Assembly: GCA_020635675.1 (NCBI GenBank)
Contig: JACJZJ010000001.1
Span: 62,001-126,000, forward strand
Length of the DNA: 64,000 nt
Direction: 5' to 3'
DNA from: Flavobacteriales bacterium
Lineage (GTDB): Bacteria > Bacteroidota > Bacteroidia > Flavobacteriales_F > PHOS-HE28
Below are positions 1 through 11,500 of this stretch, in pieces. A program made the position numbers and the translations under genes. Under the pieces are notes generated by a model. It made no database searches and was not told the origin of the DNA. It worked only from the letters and a program-made list of their open reading frames with translations. Numbering within the stretch: position 1 is the first letter of the stretch; each line of letters begins with the position of its first letter.

Positions 1-1278
1 GGCTACGTTCGGGTAACACCCACGGACCGTGTAATAAAGAATGGATGCGCGGAACGGCCAATCGGCGTCGAGTTTTTGAACGACCCCGGATTTCTGTCCA
101 ATGGCATCCAATTTCCCCAATATGTCCCGGGTATGTGCATCTTGGAACCAGATCGTCGTATTCGTAAGGTTGAAATTGTATGTGAAAATGAGGATGGAAA
201 TGGTGGCCAGCAGGGTGGTCATGGATCGTGCGAGGGTCGTGGGTCGAGCTAGGTGAAGTTCGCTTGAGAATTGAACGAACGCAATGCTGACGGTTGGGAT
301 AATGAAAAGCGCTGTCCTGTCGATCGGATAGTTCGTTCCAAAGGCGTGATGAGCCATGATCATGGCGAGCATCGGAACAAAGGTCAAGATGAGCAATGAC
401 CGCGTTCGCTCAAGAATCGCGGCATCTTTCCGACCCCCAATGGCCAAGCTGAGCATCGCCACTACCAAGAAAATGGCCACCGATCCAGCAAGAACGATCG
501 ACACGATTTCATCGTTCGCTACATCCCCTAGTGAGCACGAGACCAATGAGAAAAGCGTGTCTCCGTAGATCCCCGTCTTTCCGCCGTACCAGAGCGCATC
601 GGCGGCGATCAATCTTGTCAATGGTAGGTATAGAACACCGGCGAGGATTGCGGACAGCCCCAGAGATCCGAACATGAGGCGGAAGAAGCGCGGCTTCCAT
701 GGTGTTGACGAAAATTGTAGATAATTGATCGCGATCACGACACCAATAAAGTGAAATATGACCGAGAAACTACAAATTACGGATATGGATGCAAAAATAA
801 TACATGAATATGCAGGTGACCATTTTTTGCTTTCATTGAATGCCAGCAAATAATAGATAGAAACGATGTCGAATGATAGCGCAAGTCCATAGCCTCTGGC
901 TAAACCGAAGAATTCAAGAAGGAATGAATTTGTTACTAGCAATACGAATAGTGAAATTCGAAATATTCCATTGAAAAAATGAATTGAAATTCTGTAACTA
1001 TAGAAGAGGTATAGGATACATGAAAAGATGTTGGGAAGCCTCGAAAGAAATACCGACTCGCCACCTATTGAGAACAACAATTTGATCAACAGAGTATTGA
1101 TGACATGGTTGTTAGCTATAGGCGTTGAATAAGAAACTATATCGATCACTGGGGCGCCCACAAATCCGTCCAAGGTCCATGCTTCATCGTAGGTTATGTC
1201 CAATATCCACGATCGCAGAACGACATACCCCAATACGACAAGGCCGAGGAAGACGAACAGCACTTTGTTGTGCTTCAT
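1..1278 (-). CDS. GT-C/GT39-like polytopic membrane protein, C-terminus cut by window edge
   Basis: Reading the minus strand from ATG at 1278 gives 426 uninterrupted codons to the window edge, so the 3' end is missing. The product starts MKHNKVLFVFLGLVV, a first membrane segment, followed by an Asp-Glu pair in TYDEAWT (D31-E32), the place where GT-C glycosyltransferases carry acidic catalytic residues. NNHVINTLL and LARGYGLAL further on match the style of GT39-like Bacteroidota proteins, and many hydrophobic helices follow. Inference: a lipid-linked sugar transferase acting at the inner membrane; the substrate is unknown. The gene lies downstream of the GGGP synthase on the same strand. Codons in the first half (about 700-1260) are clearly AT-richer than in any neighbour, which may mean horizontal acquisition or relaxed selection. 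Confidence 0.72.
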   Translation of the reverse strand, partial: MKHNKVLFVFLGLVVLGYVVLRSWILDITYDEAWTLDGFVGAPVIDIVSYSTPIANNHVINTLLIKLLFSIGGESVFLSRLPNIFSCILYLFYSYRISIHFFNGIFRISLFVLLVTNSFLLEFFGLARGYGLALSFDIVSIYYLLAFNESKKWSPAYSCIIFASISVICSFSVIFHFIGVVIAINYLQFSSTPWKPRFFRLMFGSLGLSAILAGVLYLPLTRLIAADALWYGGKTGIYGDTLFSLVSCSLGDVANDEIVSIVLAGSVAIFLVVAMLSLAIGGRKDAAILERTRSLLILTFVPMLAMIMAHHAFGTNYPIDRTALFIIPTVSIAFVQFSSELHLARPTTLARSMTTLLATISILIFTYNFNLTNTTIWFQDAHTRDILGKLDAIGQKSGVVQKLDADWPFRASILYYTVRGCYPNVA

Positions 1279-1397
1279 ATACGGACCAGCTGGGGGTGGG
1301 GCGGGACCGATCAAGCGTCAGCGTTCAATGTTCGTTCGCTTCTAAGAACTGGTGCGCAAAATGAAGATAGGGTCGCGACCCTATCCGGGGTGGAACT

Positions 1398-2138
1398 TCA
1401 CCCATGCACCGCCTCGCTCATGGCGAAGATGTGCTCGGGGTCCTGTTCGAAGGCGGTGCCCACCACCAGCACGTTGGTGCCGGCGGCGCAGAGGTCGCGG
1501 GCCTGAGCGACCGTGCGGATGCCGCCGCCCACGATGATCGGCAGGTCCACGTGCGCGCGTACGGCCTCGATCATCGCGGGGCTCACGGTGCGTTCGGCGC
1601 CGCTGCCGGTGTCGAGGTAGACTGTTCGCAGGCCTAGGAGCTCACCGGCCAGGGCCGTGGCCGCCGCGATACCCGGCTTGTCGTGCGGCACCGGCGTGCT
1701 CTGGCTCACGTAATGTGCAGTGGTCGTTCGGCCGCCGTCGACCAGCAGGTAGCCCGTGGGGATGGCCTCCAGGCCCAGGGCTTTCACCGTGGGCGCGGCG
1801 GTGACGTGGTGCCCGATCAACAGCTCGGGGTTGCGGCCGCTGATCAGGGAGAGGAACAGCACCGCGTCCGCATGCGCGCTCAGCTGCGCCGGACTGCCGG
1901 GAAAGAGCACGACGGGTCGGTCACTGAGCGCCTTCACCCGCGCCACGCACCGATCGAACGCGGCCGTGGTAAGCAGACTTCCCCCCACGAAGATCAGGTC
2001 GGCCCTCGCCATGCAGGCGTTCTGCACGGTGCGCTCCAGCAATGCCTCGTCCACGCCCAGGTCGGGGTCGATCAGCACCGCCAGCAGGTGGCGCGCTTCC
2101 TCCTTCGCACGGACGATCCGGGGGAGCACGTTGGTCAT
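1398..2138 (-). CDS. geranylgeranylglyceryl/heptaprenylglyceryl phosphate synthase family protein (GGGPS)
   Basis: 246 residues with the TIM-barrel landmarks of the PcrB/GGGPS family: LIDPD near residues 22-26, [18 protein letters not shown] and the phosphate-binding VGGGIRT near the C-terminus. The family joins sn-glycerol-1-phosphate to a polyprenyl diphosphate through an ether bond. Characterised Bacteroidota members make geranylgeranylglyceryl phosphate, an archaeal-type ether lipid precursor, but its final use in these bacteria is not settled. The gene is monocistronic-looking; the region upstream of its start (2139-2275) holds the oppositely directed ahcY promoter. Length fits the family. 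The family call is strong; the chain length of the prenyl substrate cannot be read from the sequence. Confidence 0.93.
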   Translation of the reverse strand: MTNVLPRIVRAKEEARHLLAVLIDPDLGVDEALLERTVQNACMARADLIFVGGSLLTTAAFDRCVARVKALSDRPVVLFPGSPAQLSAHADAVLFLSLISGRNPELLIGHHVTAAPTVKALGLEAIPTGYLLVDGGRTTTAHYVSQSTPVPHDKPGIAAATALAGELLGLRTVYLDTGSGAERTVSPAMIEAVRAHVDLPIIVGGGIRTVAQARDLCAAGTNVLVVGTAFEQDPEHIFAMSEAVHG

Positions 2139-2275
2139 GTCGCGAACTTACATGGAATACCTCCCACGAATTCGTTCTTCATTGCTTCGGGTCGCTGCAA
2201 TTGGATCACCGAGGACGTTGTTGCCGGCCGTGTGCAGGATGTTGATCGCGAACAGCCGGCTGCCGACCAACTCCC

Positions 2276-2283
2276 TACCTTTG
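2276..2283 (+). promoter_or_regulatory. Bacteroidota -7 promoter element TACCTTTG for ahcY
   Basis: Exact match to TAnnTTTG. Its last G is 8 bases before ATG 2292 and 20 bases before ATG 2304, so transcription would start at about 2288-2290. The leader is either nearly absent (start 2292) or about 15 bases long (start 2304). Confidence 0.6.
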
Positions 2284-2303
2284 CAGGCCCAATGCACGAA
2301 GAC

Positions 2304-3617
<1,314 letters not shown>

Positions 3618-3641
3618 ACCTTCCCATTTCCCGGAACCGCG

Positions 3642-3664
3642 ACGCCCGGCCATCGGCCGGGCGT
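3642..3664. terminator. bidirectional hairpin between ahcY and the Rieske-like lipoprotein gene
   Basis: Perfect 10-bp stem (ACGCCCGGCC, 3642-3651, with GGCCGGGCGT, 3655-3664) and a 3-base ATC loop, placed between convergent stop codons at 3617 and 3695. There is no clear U tract on either strand, so it may act as a transcript-end stabiliser. Confidence 0.55.
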
Positions 3665-3694
3665 ACCATTACCATCCGCGCGGAGCGGAGGCGG

Positions 3695-4129
3695 TCAGTT
3701 GTAGATGCGCAGGTTCGTGCCGTTGAACAGAGTGTGGTACTGTTTCAGGCTCGTGGCGGCAGGTCCCTGGGTCACGCTTCCGTCTATGATCAGAAAGGCC
3801 GAGCCGCAGCAGTCTGCATCGCGCGCGATCACCTCCGTGCTGTCAACGCTCACACGGCAGTTGTCGCCGGGCTGGTAGGGGCAATGCCGATCGAAGGCCA
3901 TGAATTCGTCGATGCTCCTGCGGTAGACCAGGATGCCCTGTGAGCCACCTGTCAGATAGAGCCAGCCACCCGGCACCTGGATGTCCGCGTAGGCCGGGTT
4001 GTTCACGTTGATCGTGAAGTCCACCTGTGTATAGGGAACGCCCCCCTGCTCCTCCTTGCGGCAACCGAAGAGCACGGCCAGACCCATGGCTCCGCCGATC
4101 AACAGGGTCCTTTGCATTTGGCGCGACAT
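3695..4129 (-). CDS. lipoprotein with degenerate Rieske-like fold
   Basis: 144 residues from ATG 4129. A lipoprotein signal ends in the lipobox LFGC, with acylated Cys at residue 23, so the protein is membrane-anchored and periplasmic or outer-membrane. The C-terminal half looks like a Rieske ferredoxin domain: FDRHCPYQPG followed by DADCCGSAF, then IDGSVTQGPA and LKQYHT, the order of strands and loops around a Rieske cluster. A true cluster uses C-x-H and C-x2-H; here the histidine positions read Tyr and Ser, so ordinary 2Fe-2S ligation is unlikely. Similar His-less proteins occur in Bacteroidota as I recall them. Function unknown. It is convergent with ahcY and divergent from the basic exported protein. 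Confidence 0.72.
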   Translation of the reverse strand: MSRQMQRTLLIGGAMGLAVLFGCRKEEQGGVPYTQVDFTINVNNPAYADIQVPGGWLYLTGGSQGILVYRRSIDEFMAFDRHCPYQPGDNCRVSVDSTEVIARDADCCGSAFLIIDGSVTQGPAATSLKQYHTLFNGTNLRIYN

Positions 4130-4184
4130 GTCATGCAAAAGTAACGGAACGACGCCCGGTGGCGTGCGGCCTTACCTTGCGGAC

Positions 4185-4475
4185 ATGTTCGATCGGAAGG
4201 CCCTGCTGGTGGTGTTCGCATTGATGACGGTGCCGGTCGTGATGCATGCACAGGACCAGGGGATCAGCCGGAAGCAACAGGAGAAGCTCCTGGCGAAGAA
4301 GGAGAAGGACAAGAAGAAGGAGCAGGTCCGGAAGGAAAAGGAGGATCGCAAACGGCATCTGGCGCTGCAGGACAAGGCCACACGGAAGCGGATCAAACAG
4401 CACACCCGCCGGGCGGACAAGCATGGTCCGGGCCGCCACCGCGACCCCTTCCTGAAGCGCCTCTTCACCCGCTAG
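4185..4475 (+). CDS. small exported Lys/Arg-rich protein
   Basis: 96 residues. A signal peptide (MFDRKALLVVFALMT up to MHAQ, residues 1-23) is followed by an almost wholly charged region: KKEKDKKKEQ, RKEKEDRKRH, RKRIKQHTRR, ending PFLKRLFTR. The mature part should be strongly basic and helical, perhaps binding anionic envelope polymers or nucleic acid; that is inference only. Short basic exported proteins ending in a K-R-x-F motif are familiar in Bacteroidota but I know no assigned function. The start was chosen because it gives the signal peptide; longer upstream versions lack one. A TACCTTGC -7-like box at 4173-4180 lies only 4 bases before the ATG. Confidence 0.7.
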   Translation: MFDRKALLVVFALMTVPVVMHAQDQGISRKQQEKLLAKKEKDKKKEQVRKEKEDRKRHLALQDKATRKRIKQHTRRADKHGPGRHRDPFLKRLFTR

Positions 4476-4501
4476 GCCGCAGGCCCTGACCTGTATAGGT
4501 G

Positions 4502-4528
4502 GGCGGACCATTGGCGGTCCGCCAATGG
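4502..4528 (+). other. two overlapping, mutually exclusive inverted repeats
   Basis: GGCGGACC (4502-4509) pairs perfectly with GGTCCGCC (4516-4523). CCATTGGCGG (4508-4517) pairs perfectly with CCGCCAATGG (4519-4528) around a single base. The two hairpins share sequence and cannot form together. They sit between the basic protein gene and the receptor promoter, with no U tract. Confidence 0.45.
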
Positions 4529-4657
4529 CGCGATGGTCCAGGTTAAGGATATCTTGCTCCCGGTTCACCCCAGGATGTTCCGACCCTGCCTGAACGAAAG
4601 CATGAGCCCGATCGGTCATATCGCCTGGAATCCGCGTCAGACGCGGGTTTCAGAGGG

Positions 4658-4687
4658 TTTGACCGGAAGGAAAACTTTCTATCTTTA
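4658..4687 (+). promoter_or_regulatory. promoter of the receptor-cargo-PorV operon (TTTG, 18 bp, TATCTTTA)
   Basis: TTTG at 4658-4661 and TATCTTTA at 4680-4687 are separated by 18 bases, close to the Bacteroidota consensus TTTG-N17-20-TAnnTTTG. It lies 45 bases before the receptor start. A small inverted repeat CCGCGT-CAG-ACGCGG (4632-4646) precedes it. The rest of 4476-4732 holds no gene. Confidence 0.55.
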
Positions 4688-4732
4688 CGCCCCCTCGTTG
4701 CGCAGTAACGCAGAACGAAAAACCTTCCGTTG

Positions 4733-7700
4733 ATGGTGAGAAGACTATTCTCCGCTATCGCCCTTGTCGTGTTCGGAGCGACAGCCGCGATCGCCCAGGT
4801 GGGCGCCGGTAGCTTGAAGGGCAAAGTGACCGACAAGAAGACGGGCGAGCCGCTCCCCTTCGTGAACGTGGTCGTCGAGAACAAGGGCTCCCAAGTGGCG
4901 GGCGGTGCCACCGACTTCGACGGGAACTATTTCATCAAGCCCATCGACCCCGGGACCTATGATGTGCTGGTCTCCTACGTGGGTTACCAGCCGCTGAAGA
5001 TCGCCGGTGTGGTGATCAACAACAACAAGATCACCTTCCAGGACCTGGAGTTGAACTCCGGGATCGAACTGACCGAGTTCGAGGTGGTGCAATACAACGT
5101 GCCGCTCATCGACAAGGACGGAGGGGCGTCCGGGGGTACGGTCACACGGGAGGATATCGCCAAGATGCCCGGACGTTCCGCGGCCTCGATCGCCACCACG
5201 GTCGCTGGGGCCAGTGATGCAGGCACCGGCGGCGGGATCAGCATCCGCGGTGCGCGTACCGAGAACACGTACTACTATATCGATGGTGTGAAGGTCCCCG
5301 CTGGGGCCGGAACGGGCCTGCCCAAGAGCGCCATCGAGGAGGTGCAGGTGATCACCGGCGGCGTGCCCGCCAACTATGGTGATGTGACGGGTGGCGTGAT
5401 CAACATCACCACACGCGGTCCCAGTCGGCAGTTCTTCGGCGGATTGGAATACCTCACCAGCGGTTTCAAGCTAGGTGATGATGTGACGGACATCGTGGGG
5501 TTGGACAAGTTCGCCTACAACCAGGTGGAGGGCAGTCTCAGCGGGCCGATCTTCTTCCGGAAGGACAGTGTGGGCAACAAGACCAGTTCCGTGCTCGGCT
5601 TCTTCCTTTCGGGTTCCTACCTGAACGTCCAGGACGACGACCCCAGCTATCTTGGAGATTACAGGGTGCGCAAGGACGCACGTGATCAACTGCTGGCCGA
5701 GCCGTTGCGGCTGATCCCGGTGGGTCAGGACCAGGCGGTGGTCTACAGTTCGGACTACTTGCGCGCGGACGACATCGAGCATGTCGATACCCGCCTGAAC
5801 GCAGCGCGGACGGCCTATCTGGCCTCAGGCAAGCTGGACATCGCCACCACGCCCACGATCAACCTCACCGTGGGAGGATCCTTCGACTATGGTGATCGGC
5901 AGAAGTACAACCGGGCCAATTCCTTGCTGAATTCCGACAACAACACCCGCCGGCGTGACATCACCTGGAGGGGGTTCGTGAAGTTCACACAGCGCTTCAA
6001 CAGCCGCGAAGGCCAGTCCGCTGAGGACAACAAGTCCAAGATCAAGAACGCCTACTACACACTGCAGGTCGACTACTCCCGGTACAACCAGCTTATCGAG
6101 GACCAGGTGCACGGCGACAATTTCTTTGATTATGGCTACCTCGGGAAGTTCACCACCTATCGCGCTCCTACCTATGAGTTCGTGGATTCCCTGGCGGCCT
6201 TCGTGCACACGGGCTTTCGGGATACGCTGGTCACCTTCGTGCCGAGCGAGACCAACGCCGACGTGGCCGCGATCACGACGCAGTATTTCGGCCTGTTCGA
6301 CTACGAGCCGTTCAATGTGGCCGGCCTGTTCGGTCTGCCCACCGAGCCGGGCCCGTACGAGAACCTGAACGAGATCACCCGCCGCAACGGCCTGTTGAAC
6401 GGCGAACGTCCCCGCCGGCTCTATGACCTTTGGAACAATGTCGGTTACATCGACGATCCCGACGGCGGCGAATACTACAAGCGTCAGACGGACCAGTTCC
6501 GCCTGACAGCCTTCGGTTCGGCCGATATCGGTCAGCACGCCCTTTCCATCGGCGTGGAATACGAGCAGTTGACCGACCGCCGCTATGAGCTCGTGCCTGT
6601 TGGGCTGTGGGGCCGCGCTTACGACCTGGCCAACTTCCATCTGCAGGAGCTCAACAACAGCAGCCTGGACAATGCGACCATCACGTATCTCGGCACCACC
6701 GCGCTGTACACCTTCGATCGGCTTGTAGGGCCGGACCAGGCTTTCTTCGACCAACAGCTGCGCACTTCACTGGGACTGGACCCGAACGGGACCGATATCA
6801 TTGATGTGTACTCGCTCGATCCCTCGCAGCTGGATATCAGCATGTTCAGCGCGGAGGAGTTGATCAACGACGGGAATTCCTACGTCAACTTCAACGGGTA
6901 TGACCACCTTGGCAACAAGGTGGCCCGTTCCACCTTCGATGATTTCTTCGACGAGAAGGACGAGTTCGGGAACTACACCCGCATCCAGCCGGCCTTCCAG
7001 CCGATCTACATCGCGGGGTACGTGATGGACAAGTTCGCCTTCGACGACATCATTTTCAACCTTGGTGTGCGTGTGGACCGCTATGATGCGAACCAGAACA
7101 CCCTGAAGGACAAATACCTGTGGCGTCCGGCATACACGGCGGGCTCATCGGAGGTCCAGGTCTTGCTCGACCAGGGTCGTCCGGGTAACATCGGTGACGA
7201 CTACGTGGTCTATGTGGATCGGATCAATGACCCCACCCGCGTCGTCGGCTATCGCGACGGGGATACCTGGTACGATGCGACCGGTCAGGAGATCACGGAT
7301 CCGTCCGTGCTGCGCTCCTCCGAGGGCATCGCGCCCTACCTGATCGGCTACGATGAGGACCAGAACGGCGATCTGACGGGCAGCAAATTGAAGAAATCGG
7401 CGTTCGAGGATTACACCCCGGCCGTGAACGTCATGCCGCGCGTCGCGTTCAGCTTCCCGATCTCCGACGAAGCCTTGTTCTTCGCGCACTATGACGTGCT
7501 GACCCAGCGGCCCACCAGTGCCTCGCGCCTGGACCTGCCCGGGTATGCTTACATCCAGACGACGGGCAACATCCTCGGCAATCCCAGCCTCGTACCGAGC
7601 AAGACCATCGACTACGAGCTTGGCTTCCAACAGGTGTTGAGCAAATCCTCTTCATTGAAGCTCTCCGGATTCTATCGCGAGCTGCGCGACATGATCGCCA

Positions 7701-8497
7701 TTCGCAACGTGACGGAGGCCTGGCCCCAGACCTACCGGACCTACGACAACATCGACTTCGGAACGGTCAAGGGCATCACAGCGACGTATGACCTGAGGCG
7801 TACGGGCAATGTGTGGATGCGTGCCAGCTACACCCTGCAGTTCGCAGACGGAACGGGCTCCGACCCGAACACGAGCCTTTCGCTGATCAATGCGAACCAG
7901 CCCAACCTGCGCACGATCAGCCCGCTGAACTTCGACCAGCGCCACCGGATCCAGGTGACCATGGACTTCCGCTATGGCGAAGGCAAGGATTACAATGGCC
8001 CGATGCTCTTCGGGAAGCCGATCCTTCAACGGACCGGAATGAACGTTGTCGCCATCCTCGGCAGTGGCACGCCCTACAGCCAGTCGAGCACTATCTACCA
8101 GGAGGCCTCGATAGACAGCCACAACGGGAACCGGCGACTTGACGGTGGGATCAACGGTGCCCGGCTGCCTTGGCAGTTCACCACCGACATGCAGATCGAT
8201 CGCGACATCACGCTCCATTTCGGCAAGGACAAGGAAGGATCGAAGGCCAAGTCCTCGAACCTGAACATCTACCTGCTGATCACGAACCTGTTCAACACAC
8301 AGAACGTGACGGACGTGTACCGCGCGACCGGTTCGCCGGACAACGATGGCTATCTCGCCGCGGCGCAATTCCAGAACGACATCCAGTTGCAGACCGATGA
8401 GGCCTCGTACCGTGACCTGTACGCGCTCAAAGTGAACAACCCCGGTAACTATGGTCAACCGAGGACGCTCCGTCTCGGTCTGCGCCTGGATTTCTGA
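4733..8497 (+). CDS. TonB-dependent receptor-type outer membrane protein with N-terminal carboxypeptidase-regulatory-like domain
   Basis: 1254 residues from ATG 4733. Signal peptide 1-22 (ending AIAQ); carboxypeptidase-regulatory-like beta-sandwich about 26-110 (GSLKGKVTDKKTGEPLPF, DFDGNYFI, SYVGYQPL); plug domain about 115-225 (TVTREDIAKMPG, ISIRGARTENTYYYIDGVKV, IEEVQVITGG, GDVTGGVINITT); then a beta-barrel to the C-terminal LRLGLRLDF, a normal Phe-ending last strand. Such receptors import siderophores or oligomers with TonB energy. No SusD partner follows; instead a very large secreted protein and a PorV-like barrel are next in the same direction (12-base gap, then 31). Inference: it works with those two, perhaps in retention or energising rather than nutrient uptake. 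Ligand unknown. Confidence 0.93.
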   Translation: MVRRLFSAIALVVFGATAAIAQVGAGSLKGKVTDKKTGEPLPFVNVVVENKGSQVAGGATDFDGNYFIKPIDPGTYDVLVSYVGYQPLKIAGVVINNNKITFQDLELNSGIELTEFEVVQYNVPLIDKDGGASGGTVTREDIAKMPGRSAASIATTVAGASDAGTGGGISIRGARTENTYYYIDGVKVPAGAGTGLPKSAIEEVQVITGGVPANYGDVTGGVINITTRGPSRQFFGGLEYLTSGFKLGDDVTDIVGLDKFAYNQVEGSLSGPIFFRKDSVGNKTSSVLGFFLSGSYLNVQDDDPSYLGDYRVRKDARDQLLAEPLRLIPVGQDQAVVYSSDYLRADDIEHVDTRLNAARTAYLASGKLDIATTPTINLTVGGSFDYGDRQKYNRANSLLNSDNNTRRRDITWRGFVKFTQRFNSREGQSAEDNKSKIKNAYYTLQVDYSRYNQLIEDQVHGDNFFDYGYLGKFTTYRAPTYEFVDSLAAFVHTGFRDTLVTFVPSETNADVAAITTQYFGLFDYEPFNVAGLFGLPTEPGPYENLNEITRRNGLLNGERPRRLYDLWNNVGYIDDPDGGEYYKRQTDQFRLTAFGSADIGQHALSIGVEYEQLTDRRYELVPVGLWGRAYDLANFHLQELNNSSLDNATITYLGTTALYTFDRLVGPDQAFFDQQLRTSLGLDPNGTDIIDVYSLDPSQLDISMFSAEELINDGNSYVNFNGYDHLGNKVARSTFDDFFDEKDEFGNYTRIQPAFQPIYIAGYVMDKFAFDDIIFNLGVRVDRYDANQNTLKDKYLWRPAYTAGSSEVQVLLDQGRPGNIGDDYVVYVDRINDPTRVVGYRDGDTWYDATGQEITDPSVLRSSEGIAPYLIGYDEDQNGDLTGSKLKKSAFEDYTPAVNVMPRVAFSFPISDEALFFAHYDVLTQRPTSASRLDLPGYAYIQTTGNILGNPSLVPSKTIDYELGFQQVLSKSSSLKLSGFYRELRDMIAIRNVTEAWPQTYRTYDNIDFGTVKGITATYDLRRTGNVWMRASYTLQFADGTGSDPNTSLSLINANQPNLRTISPLNFDQRHRIQVTMDFRYGEGKDYNGPMLFGKPILQRTGMNVVAILGSGTPYSQSSTIYQEASIDSHNGNRRLDGGINGARLPWQFTTDMQIDRDITLHFGKDKEGSKAKSSNLNIYLLITNLFNTQNVTDVYRATGSPDNDGYLAAAQFQNDIQLQTDEASYRDLYALKVNNPGNYGQPRTLRLGLRLDF

Positions 8498-8509
8498 CCC
8501 TAAGACAAT

Positions 8510-11500
8510 ATGCTCGACATGAAAGGTCCCGACCGCATGCAGCTCACCAGAACTTTCGCATTCCTTCTTATCCTGGCCCTGGGTACTTCCGTGGCCTCGG
8601 CCCGTGAGTCCATCGAACCCCGCAAGGGTGAGGGTCAGGGCGGGGCCAATGGCCAGCCCAAAGCGGCCGGCTGCGCGCCGGCCACGGTGTTCACGGAACT
8701 GGACCTGAACAACGTGCGGACCCGGGTCGAAACGGGTGGCAACATGTGGCAGGACAGGACCGGCAGCGGCGGGCCTGCCTATGAGGTGCCGAAGACCGCG
8801 GACCGCAGTGGGGCCGATGCACTGTTCGCCGGTGCGCTCTGGATGGGTGGTTTTTCGCCGGACAACCAACTGAAGCTGGCGGCGGTCCGTTTCCGTCAGG
8901 TCGGTAATGATTTCTGGCCGGGGCCGTTGACGAACACCGGTGATGCGTCCATCGATCCGGACGTCTGTCTGCAATATGACCGGACCTGGAAGACCCTCCG
9001 TCAGGACGCCGAGGTCCACCAGGGATACTATCAGTGCGCGCTGGATCCGAACTGCGATGTCAACGAGGACTTCCCGGACTTCAACACGCCGACCGTATTT
9101 TACGAATGGCCCGCACATGGCGACATCAACCTGGACCAGGATTACTACCTGGCACCCTATGTGGATTTCGACGGCAGTGGGGACTATGATCCGGACCAAG
9201 GGGACTATCCCGGGTTCGACCTCGACGGTGTGGTGGATTGCAAGAACCGGTTCCGGGAGGATCCTGTGCCCCTTTTCGGCGACCAGAACATCTGGTGGGT
9301 GTTCAATGACAAAGGGAATGCCCACACGGAATCCGGAGGCCTGCCGATCGGCATGGAGGTCCGTGCACAGGCCTTTGCGTTCAGCACGAACGACGAGGTC
9401 AATAACATGACCTTCTACAACTATGTGCTGATCAACCAGGGCACACAGACCCTGCAGAACACCTATTTCGGACAGTGGGTGGACTGCGACCTGGGTTGTG
9501 CGGACGATGATTATGTGGGTTGCGATGTCCAGCGGGGCTTGGGTTACGCCTACAATGGCGACAACAATGACGAGAACTGCAACGGCCATCCGGGTTATGG
9601 CGTCCAGCCGCCCGCAGTGGGGGTGGATTTCTTCGAAGGCCCTTTCCAGGACTATGATGGTCTGGACAATCCGCTGACGACCGACTTCGCCCAGGCGATC
9701 GCCCAGAAGGGTATTCCTTACGCAGGCATCGGCATCGGCTATGGTGATACCGTGCCCGACAACGAGCGTTTCGGCATGCGTGCATTCCTGTACCACAACA
9801 ACAGTGGTGGCGTTACAGGCGACCCTTCCAATGCGATCCACTATTACAACTACCTGCGCGCCATTTGGAAGGACAATTCACCCTGTCTTTATGGGGGTAC
9901 CGGGCATATCAGCGACCCGGAAGCGGATCCGAACACGCCCTCGTTCTATATGTTCCCCGGTGATTCCGACCCGTTGGGATGGGGCACCGGTGGCGCGGTG
10001 CAGGGTGATATCTGGTCCGAGGAGACCGCCGGAAACCCACCGGGTGACCGTCGCTTCATCCAAAGTGCCGGCCCCTTCACTTTGGAACCCGGTTCCTACA
10101 ACAACATCACTGTAGGCGTCGTGTGGGCACGGGCCACGGGTGGTGGTCCCTTCGAAAGTGTTGAATTGGTGCGTCAGGCCGACGACAAGGCCCAGGCGCT
10201 GTTCGATAACTGCTTCCAGATCCTGAACGGCCCGGATGCGCCTGACCTCACGATCGTCGAACTGGACCAGGAGTTGATCCTCCACATCTCCAATTCGAAG
10301 AACAGCAACAACTACAACGAATCGTATGTCGAGGTCGATCCGACCATCCCACCGGACGCACCTGACAGGAACTACCGGTTCCAGGGCTATCAGGTGTACC
10401 AGGTGAAGGACGGCAATGTGAACGTCGCGGACCTGCGCGACATCAATCAGGCGCGTCTGGTTTTCCAGTGCGACATCAAGGACGGTGTGGCACAGATCGT
10501 CAACTTCATTCAGGACAACAACATCAACCTGCCGGTACCCACGGAGATGGTGGACGGATCGGACGACGGGATCAGCCACTCCGTCAAGATCACGGAGGAC
10601 AAGTTCGCCCAAGGCGATCCGCACCTCATCAATTTCAAGACCTACTACTACATCGCCATCGCTTACGGCTACAACAACTGGGAGGACTACAACTCACAGA
10701 CGCTTACAGGTCAACCTTATCCGTATGTCGCGGGCCGGAAGGCGGCCGCAGGGGCGATCCGGTCCTACAGCGGCATCCCGCACAAGCCGGCACCCCAGGA
10801 TGGTGGCACCGTGCTGAGTGCGCAATATGGGGATGAGTTCGCACTGACGCGCTGGGAAGGCCAGGGCAATGGTGGCAACGCGTTGCAACTTGACCAAACG
10901 ACCTTGGACGCGATCGTGTCCGGCGCACCTTGGAGGCACGACAAGCTGACCTATATCTCAGGGAGCGGCCCCGTGGCGGTGAAGGTGATCGATCCGCTGA
11001 ACGTCAGAGCGGGTGACTTCGAGCTGTGGGTGAAAGATTCCGCGACGGTCAACAACCTCAACGACGCCTATTGGGAACTGGTCAGTTTGAACTATGACCT
11101 TGACGGTGACGGGATGCTTCCGGACACCATCACCAGCGATAGGACGATCGAAGTACCCAATGAGCAGCTCTTCATCTCACCCGACCTGGGGATCTCCATC
11201 AACGTTGCGCAGGCCTACTACACCAACAACCAGAAGTTCACCGAATTCCTGGGAGCGGAGGTGAGCTATGCCGACCCCGAAAAGGCATGGTTGAGCGGTA
11301 TCCCGGACGGGGAGGGGAACGATGCATTGAACTGGATCCGGGCGGGCATCAGTCAGGAGGATGGGAACAGCTACAACGACTATCTGGGCAAGGACGATGA
11401 CGAGACCTATGAACAGGTCCTGCCCATGACTGTTACCACGCCCTTCGGCACTGTCAGTGGCGGAACATGGGCGCCTTGGCCACTTGTCGGGGACACCGCC

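Noticed and set aside
1683..2303. Upstream extension of the ahcY frame
   Set aside because: It is antisense to the GGGP synthase gene, and the family start and promoter lie at 2276-2304.
7652..9841. 729-codon open frame on the minus strand across the receptor-cargo junction
   Set aside because: It is codon-aligned antisense to GC-rich genes; stops in that phase need sense codons TTA, CTA or TCA, which are rare here. No recognisable motif; the plus-strand genes have clear domains.
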